Part shown: positions 8,001 through 10,865 of the stretch, one piece after another
Numbering within the stretch: the first letter of the stretch is position 1
Layout: every line of letters starts with the position of its first letter
Notes under the pieces: generated by a model
Databases searched by the model: none
The model's input: the letters and a program-made list of their open reading frames with translations, nothing else
What the model was told of the DNA's origin: nothing
Assembly: GCA_903922535.1 (NCBI GenBank)
Contig: CAIXUF010000322.1
Span: 1 to 10,865 of the forward strand
Origin: Candidatus Hydrogenedentota bacterium
GTDB lineage: Bacteria; Hydrogenedentota; Hydrogenedentia; Hydrogenedentiales; CAITNO01
Length of the DNA stretch: 10,865 bases
Direction: 5' to 3'
Made by a program: the position numbers and the translations under genes

Positions 8001-9359
8001 ATTGCGCTGCAGCCGGACGGACGCACCGCGGCCAGCGGCGACAACGGCGGGGAGATTTGCCTCTGGAACACCGAATCGGCGCAGACGGTCCGGCACTGGA
8101 AGGCCCATGACGGCAGTGTGACGCGCCTGCAGTTCAGCCGCGACGGGCAACGCCTGCTTTCCTGCGGATTGGACGGGGAGACGGTCATTTGGTCCTGCGG
8201 AACCGGTGAGAGGATGCGGTCCCTTGTCAGGCAGGACACGGGAGTCGTTTCGGCCGCGTTCAATGAGGACGAGACGCGGGTGCTCACCGTGGACGAGCGT
8301 GGAATCGCCCAGCTTTGGGATGCCGTCAGCGGAGCGTCTGTTGGCAAGGCGGCAAGCGGTCAGGCCACATCCATCATAAACAATTCATGGTCCACGGTGG
8401 AGGCGCGTTTCTGGCCCGGCGGCAACCGCTTCCTGACCCAGTATCCCGGAGAGGGCAGCCTTTTGTGGGATGCCGCGGCAATGTCGCCGCTGCTCTTCTT
8501 CGACCCTGATGAGCGGGTGCTGCCGTTGTGCGGCGGGAGGTCTCTGGCCGTTGTGGATCGGTTTGGCAGCCTGCGCACCATGCGCATGCCCGAAGCGCAG
8601 GGCGGGACAGCCCTGACGCGCGCCGATTTCCGGCAATACAAGGCGGAATGGGCTTCCCGAACGGCCCTGGCCGCGGTCGGCGGCGCGTGCCCGGACTACA
8701 GGCTCATCAGCCGCGAGGATTTGGCGCGGGGAATTGAGGGGTTGACTGCGGAGAAGACAGCCCAGGCCCAATCCGGCCAGGCAACGCCCTGCGTTGAGGC
8801 AAACGCCATAACCCAGGCGATGGCCGCAATGGGATTGCAGGCCGGAGACTGCGTTGTTGCCGTCAACGACACCCCGCCTGCGGACGCCGTCGCGGCGAAG
8901 GCCGCCCTCGAAAATGCGGTGGCGCGCCTGTCCCAAGACCCGCAGGCCGGGCTGGCGCTTATGGTTTCACGGAACGGGCAGGAGCGCAGGCAGTGTTACT
9001 GGACGGTTCCGCTGGTGCGCACCGAAGAGGCGGTAACCCTGACCCGCAGCGAGGCGCTTTGGCTGGTGCAGTTTGAAATCGACCGGATCATCGTGGAGAT
9101 GAAAATAGAACCCGCCGCCGCCTGGCTGTCTTTGAAGCCCCTGCCGGAGGAAACGCCGGTGGTAAAGGCGCACCTGGCACGCGCAGGGGTGTTGACCGCC
9201 CTCGACGGCGTGCCCTGCGACAGTATAGGGGCGTTGCAGCAGCTCCTCATCGACCTCAAACAGCGCATCGCCGCAGGGGGGGCGGTTCAATTCTCCCAGA
9301 CTTTCCGGCACGGAGTGTGCCGGGAACTGGTGCGCTCGTTTACCGTGGAGGGCGCGTGA
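5007..9359 (+). CDS. Membrane Ser/Thr protein kinase with WD40 propeller and PDZ-like C terminus
   Basis: This 1450-residue protein starts at an ATG ten bases after AGAGG, with an in-frame stop just upstream. Residues 1-95 form the helical module (NRNLLFGVFAVQL start) often found before planctomycete kinases. The kinase domain (about 130-430) has glycine loop ARGGMGQV (138-145, first Gly replaced by Ala), Lys160, HRDIKPAN (266-273), DWG (286-288, the common bacterial form of DFG), a long activation segment of about 50 residues, and PPE (334-336). The catalytic residues are present, so it should be active. A transmembrane helix (about 456-478) is followed by a coiled-coil-like segment with a tandem ESIARxx heptad (498-511). 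From about 562 to 1190 there are at least ten WD40-like repeats (FSPDG and LWD motifs, such as 578-582, 620-624, 740-744, 797-801, 1018-1021, 1101-1105), probably two propellers outside the membrane. Residues about 1200-1450 hold two PDZ-like stretches. Its ligand and its substrate are unknown. Confidence 0.93.
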   Translation: MDVNRNRNLLFGVFAVQLRGVLPAQLAGVSTAWSADPTVSLAQRMVDKEMLTAEDRTVLEKLVDDAVRAHGGDSGELLALFGGEEHVEKTILGGASSSYLRQMDTVPMAGEGTGFGSGLGISGVSEVPGRYTLVSHHARGGMGQVLIVHDEQLGRNIALKELMLAGVSGSDLDRATPMRQSASLVARFLQEARITSQLEHPAIVPVYELGRREDGTLYYTMRLVRGKTFAAALRECDGLDERLRLLSNFVSLCQAIAYAHSHNIIHRDIKPANVMLGQFGETVVLDWGLAKLRNAEDIHVEDIRQTLNFFELEGDFPQPMTAYGMALGTPHYMPPEQAAGEIDAIDERSDVYSLGTVLYEILTGTTPHTGKNTREIIEKVLHEAPAPVLQTTPDAPPELAVICEKAMKKDSADRYQTASELAAEVERFIQGSLVRTYRYSLRQILTHYYARHRLQVNAALACAALLLVMGTVSYISILHARNREHEQRLAAEAARNSESIARHNESIARADAEHKTYQSQIHLAQAHIREKDFGRATDLLWETAEKERGWEWRYLLNRANPDVYTVEVPNSNLFAAVFSPDGSRIGTNTHPEPPSIHDALSGRKLVTLEGGGEKYSQTAFSPDGTRYMGVSWEGAVNVWDAASGKRLHSFPLNAQGYSAVFDATGNFLFAGAGDRKVHVFDLQRGAPAYELDMETGSVVAVAVGPKKDRLLAMTQEGKGVLWDLAAKAPLFPVTGLFPMFSPDGSHIAAMQGTEAVLWNAETGVETARLKGHTQRIWELRFNGDGKRLLSASQDGTVLLWDLASAKPLQTCTLSGNAPAFHAFFLRGEDYILACSDDNQCMLFDARSGFRVSRIQGRGQSLNLADLQPGGTLLAIASGNHAFEVLNPLAPTGVETLVAQLGTNGGLSRGMTSSASGDLLAFFREFSSESVWLVDTNQKRGLCSFSASVDCNPEMPALSDDGSRLAMVADGYLAAVVANPASATPSVTIFAGHDAALGSIALQPDGRTAASGDNGGEICLWNTESAQTVRHWKAHDGSVTRLQFSRDGQRLLSCGLDGETVIWSCGTGERMRSLVRQDTGVVSAAFNEDETRVLTVDERGIAQLWDAVSGASVGKAASGQATSIINNSWSTVEARFWPGGNRFLTQYPGEGSLLWDAAAMSPLLFFDPDERVLPLCGGRSLAVVDRFGSLRTMRMPEAQGGTALTRADFRQYKAEWASRTALAAVGGACPDYRLISREDLARGIEGLTAEKTAQAQSGQATPCVEANAITQAMAAMGLQAGDCVVAVNDTPPADAVAAKAALENAVARLSQDPQAGLALMVSRNGQERRQCYWTVPLVRTEEAVTLTRSEALWLVQFEIDRIIVEMKIEPAAAWLSLKPLPEETPVVKAHLARAGVLTALDGVPCDSIGALQQLLIDLKQRIAAGGAVQFSQTFRHGVCRELVRSFTVEGA
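6498..6539 (+). repeat. Tandem 21-base repeat encoding ESIARxx twice
   Basis: Two adjacent 21-base units encode ESIARHN and ESIARAD directly after the membrane helix of the kinase. The unit is exactly one heptad, so a duplication would lengthen a coiled coil without changing its register. The two copies differ at a few positions, which indicates that the duplication is not recent. Confidence 0.6.
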
Positions 9360-9404
9360 AATGCATGGCTTCGCCGAGCCTGAAATGGCTGTGCCGAAAA
9401 GGTA

Positions 9405-9433
9405 TGGACGAAAAGGCGCGAACGGACTATAAT
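9405..9433 (+). promoter_or_regulatory. Sigma70-like promoter of the Cys-rich exported protein gene
   Basis: A perfect -10 TATAAT (9428-9433) follows TGGACG (9405-9410, four of six bases of TTGACA) after a 17-base spacer. It starts 46 bases after the kinase stop and gives a 5' leader of about 125 bases, so the next gene can be expressed separately from the kinase. Confidence 0.6.
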
Positions 9434-9552
9434 ACAGTCTTGGTGGGCGGTTCTTGCCGGTTGCCCGCAGGCAGTGTCGAGAGCGTGATTTCGTCCGCTT
9501 CTCATGGAGAGTTGCGGAATTGCTGAGGTGATTTGCCCGGAGAGGGTAAATG

Positions 9553-9559
9553 AAGGAGG
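9553..9559 (+). promoter_or_regulatory. Ribosome binding site fixing the start at 9567
   Basis: AAGGAGG lies seven bases before the ATG at 9567. The longer in-frame ATG at 9504 would place a charged 21-residue stretch before the signal sequence and has no such site, so 9567 is chosen. Confidence 0.8.
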
Positions 9560-9566
9560 TTCGCAC

Positions 9567-10337
9567 ATGCGTGTGACAACGAGAAGTCTGATGGCAGTCC
9601 TGTTGGTGTTGGGGTGTTCCGGGGTCGCGTTTGGCCAGGCGGAGCAGGCCTACCGGATCCAGACGGCGCTGGCTCAGTGGGGCGACAATGTGCTGGTTAC
9701 GTGCGTGCTCACACAGGGACAGCCCTTCGAGAAGTTATTCTCCAACAATCTCTTGGTTTCCGACATGGTGGCGCAGTGGAAGACGAATTTTGAAACCACC
9801 CCTGTCGCCGCCCGCAAGGCGGAGGAAATCAAGGCCACGCTGGAAACGTTGGTCCGGGCTTTCGCGGCGGACAGCAAAATCAACTGGACCGCCCAGGATC
9901 TCCTTGTCAGAAAATGGGCGGACCTGCCGGGGGACGCCGCCGTCAAGAAAGAAATCCGGGCGGCGTTCGGGACCCTCAAGGCGGACGGCCTGACGTGCCT
10001 TGCATTTCTGAACCGTGCCGAGACGGAGGCCGCCCCGTCGGAGTTGGTCACGGCCATGATGAATATTCTGGGCAATCCCCGTCTGTCGGTCTTGAGCCAC
10101 ATGGACCTTTACCGCATTGGTGCGACCGTGGAGGAATACTCCGACACGGACATGGACCTTCTGCTCTATGCCATGAATGACGTCCGGCTCATTCGGACCG
10201 ATCCCCCGAACGCCCTCCAGGACAAGGCAGTCTCAACATGCTGCAACAGGACCACCCGAATGTGCGTCAGCAGCACCGGCGGCTGCTGCAGCGTGTGCGC
10301 CAACAAATGCTGCCTTGGGGCCACTTATTGTCCGTGA
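9567..10337 (+). CDS. Exported protein of unknown family with nine-cysteine C-terminal tail
   Basis: This 256-residue protein begins with a signal peptide: basic MRVTTR, hydrophobic core LMAVLLVLG, and a likely signal peptidase I site after AFG (about residue 23). VLGC (14-17) is a weak lipobox, so a lipoprotein is a less likely alternative. The mature part to about residue 215 looks alpha-helical and matches no family I recognise; it has only two cysteines (46 and 144). The tail from 225 to 256 has nine: Cys225, 226, 233, 240, 241, 244, 248, 249 and 255, alternating pairs and singles. Such density suggests disulfide bonding outside the cytoplasm or metal binding. The reading frame is well supported by the start site and by the tail reading through to a TGA. 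It has its own promoter and lies 207 bases after the kinase gene, so a link to the kinase is possible but unproven. Confidence 0.8.
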   Translation: MRVTTRSLMAVLLVLGCSGVAFGQAEQAYRIQTALAQWGDNVLVTCVLTQGQPFEKLFSNNLLVSDMVAQWKTNFETTPVAARKAEEIKATLETLVRAFAADSKINWTAQDLLVRKWADLPGDAAVKKEIRAAFGTLKADGLTCLAFLNRAETEAAPSELVTAMMNILGNPRLSVLSHMDLYRIGATVEEYSDTDMDLLLYAMNDVRLIRTDPPNALQDKAVSTCCNRTTRMCVSSTGGCCSVCANKCCLGATYCP

Positions 10338-10343
10338 TGCGGG

Positions 10344-10380
10344 GCGGTGCTTGAACCGCAATTGACGGTGCCCGTCGTTT
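10344..10380 (+). terminator. Possible terminator hairpins after the Cys-rich gene
   Basis: Two adjacent five-pair stems lie just after the stop: GCGGT/ACCGC (10344-10348 and 10355-10359, loop of six) and GACGG/CCGTC (10364-10368 and 10372-10376, loop of three), the second followed by GTTT. The T-tract is poor, so only weak intrinsic termination is supported. Confidence 0.35.
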
Positions 10381-10428
10381 CCGGGGATTAATCCGGCGCG
10401 GATGGGTTCGTGTCGTTGTTGCCATCCT

Positions 10429-10574
10429 GAACAAAGCGCATCTCGTTTTGTCACCCAAAAGCAGCGCATCTGGTTCTGCCATTCTGAACGCAGCAAAGCG
10501 AAGTGAGGATCTTGCCTTCGGTAAGGCGTTAACACGGGGAAGAGTCTTTCACTGCGTTGCGCGCCGTTCAGGAA
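10429..10574. repeat. Imperfect long inverted repeat with internal direct copies
   Basis: The left arm (10482-10513, TCTGAACG then CAGC-AAAGCGAAG) is matched by the reverse complement of 10539-10573 (CCTGAACGGCGCGCAACGCAGTGAAAGACTCTT), with a few mismatches and short gaps. The centre is a small hairpin GCCTT-CGGT-AAGGC (10514-10527). A shortened direct copy precedes it: GCCATCCTGAAC-AAAGCG at 10431-10438 onward against GCCATTCTGAACGCAGCAAAGCG at 10478-10500. AGCGCATCT also occurs twice (10435-10443 and 10463-10471). The CATTCTGAnCG-AGCGAAG core resembles a dispersed intergenic repeat seen in several bacterial groups. Confidence 0.5.
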
Positions 10575-10579
10575 GGCCG

Positions 10580-10611
10580 GTGATCCTATTGACCGCGAAT
10601 AGGACCGTCAC
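10580..10611. repeat. Hairpin GTGA-TCCTATT / AATAGGA-TCAC
   Basis: TCCTATT (10584-10590) pairs perfectly with AATAGGA (10598-10604) around a seven-base loop. GTGA (10580-10583) and TCAC (10608-10611) extend the stem across a three-base bulge. It directly abuts the nested palindrome that follows. Confidence 0.55.
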
Positions 10612-10612
10612 G

Positions 10613-10677
10613 TCCAATTCCATCCCGTTTTTGCACGGGCATCGTTTTCGTCACAGATGCCCCTGGGTGGAATTGGA
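10613..10677. repeat. Nested palindrome, outer 13-bp and inner 7-bp arms
   Basis: TCCAATTCCATCCC (10613-10626) is the reverse complement of GGGTGGAATTGGA (10665-10677) with one extra base. Inside it, GGGCATC (10637-10643) pairs with GATGCCC (10656-10662) around a 12-base loop. Two nested arms of this length are unlikely by chance and could form a cruciform or a stable RNA stem. Confidence 0.6.
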
Positions 10678-10865
10678 TGGACCTGTCCGCTTCTGTCTCA
10701 AGATGACACCGGTTCCTTGGGCTTGAGGCATTTGCGAAATAGCCCATTTTCGCGGTAGTGCCGGTCAGAGGGCACCTGCGACGGGTTTGATAGCGGCGTT
10801 GGCCCAAGTGCTGGACGGGCTGACAGGCCGTTGAAGGCTGTCGGGGGCTTTGGAGGTGCGCCAAA

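Larger units (their letters stand above)
10338..10865. other. Intergenic region rich in inverted repeats, no supported gene
   Basis: The 528 bases from the last stop to the window edge contain no frame with a convincing start site and recognisable protein. A minus-strand frame (10586-10864) runs through several hairpins and has an odd, low-complexity composition. The region holds at least seven inverted repeats, described separately where clear. Others include CTCAAG/CTTGAG (10697-10727), GCGAAAT/ATTTTCGC (10734-10753), GTGCC/GGCAC (10758-10775) and GACAG/CTGTC (10822-10842). Confidence 0.6.

Noticed and set aside
9606..9617. Lipobox (VLGC) making the exported protein a lipoprotein
   Set aside because: Leu at -2 is atypical and a good signal peptidase I site (AFG) follows; kept only as an alternative.
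10239..10334. Reading the Cys-rich tail with its GG before CC as a RiPP core peptide
   Set aside because: The preceding 200 residues have a signal peptide and look like a folded domain rather than a RiPP leader, and no modification or export genes are nearby.
10586..10864. 92-codon minus-strand frame near the window end
   Set aside because: It begins at TTG without a ribosome binding site and runs through several hairpins; more likely a frame within repeats.

Overview
The window is a GC-rich bacterial fragment with all convincing genes on the + strand. The long protein (kinase, one membrane helix, beta-propeller) and its N-terminal pre-kinase module match an architecture best known from Planctomycetota and related environmental lineages such as Hydrogenedentota. 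This taxonomic reading is an inference from architecture and base composition, since no marker gene is present.

Region 1 (bases 1-4423) is a compact operon of six genes separated by 2 to 19 bases, most with a clear Shine-Dalgarno sequence. In order they are: a fumarylacetoacetase-family hydrolase (5' end cut by the window), a UlaG-like metallo-beta-lactamase-fold hydrolase, the beta and then the alpha subunit of a thiamine-diphosphate 2-oxoacid/acetoin dehydrogenase E1, a 99-residue stand-alone lipoyl domain, and a short-chain dehydrogenase whose catalytic Tyr position is Phe. There is no E2 acyltransferase core and no E3 in view. A plausible reading is a catabolic operon in which a lactone or sugar-acid-like compound is opened, oxidised and cleaved, and the resulting 2-oxoacid is passed to the E1/lipoyl pair. 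The substrate cannot be told from sequence.

Region 2 (4424-5006) has no convincing gene. It holds a sigma70-like promoter, a possible 19-codon leader ORF, and an 8-bp hairpin followed by ATTTT into which that ORF's stop codon falls, so an attenuator or short RNA is possible.

Region 3 (5007-9359) is one 1450-residue gene: a Ser/Thr kinase with a helical N-terminal module, a transmembrane helix, a coiled-coil linker, at least ten WD40-like repeats, and a C-terminal segment that looks like two degenerate PDZ-like modules. It looks like a membrane sensor kinase.

Region 4 (9360-10337) has a good promoter (perfect TATAAT) in front of a 256-residue exported protein. Its last 32 residues carry nine cysteines in the order CC-C-CC-C-CC-C. 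I do not recognise its family.

Region 5 (10338-10865) has no supported gene but is packed with inverted repeats and hairpins, including an imperfect long inverted repeat and a nested palindrome. It looks like a dispersed intergenic repeat or a structured transcript. No rRNA, tRNA, CRISPR array or transposase was found.
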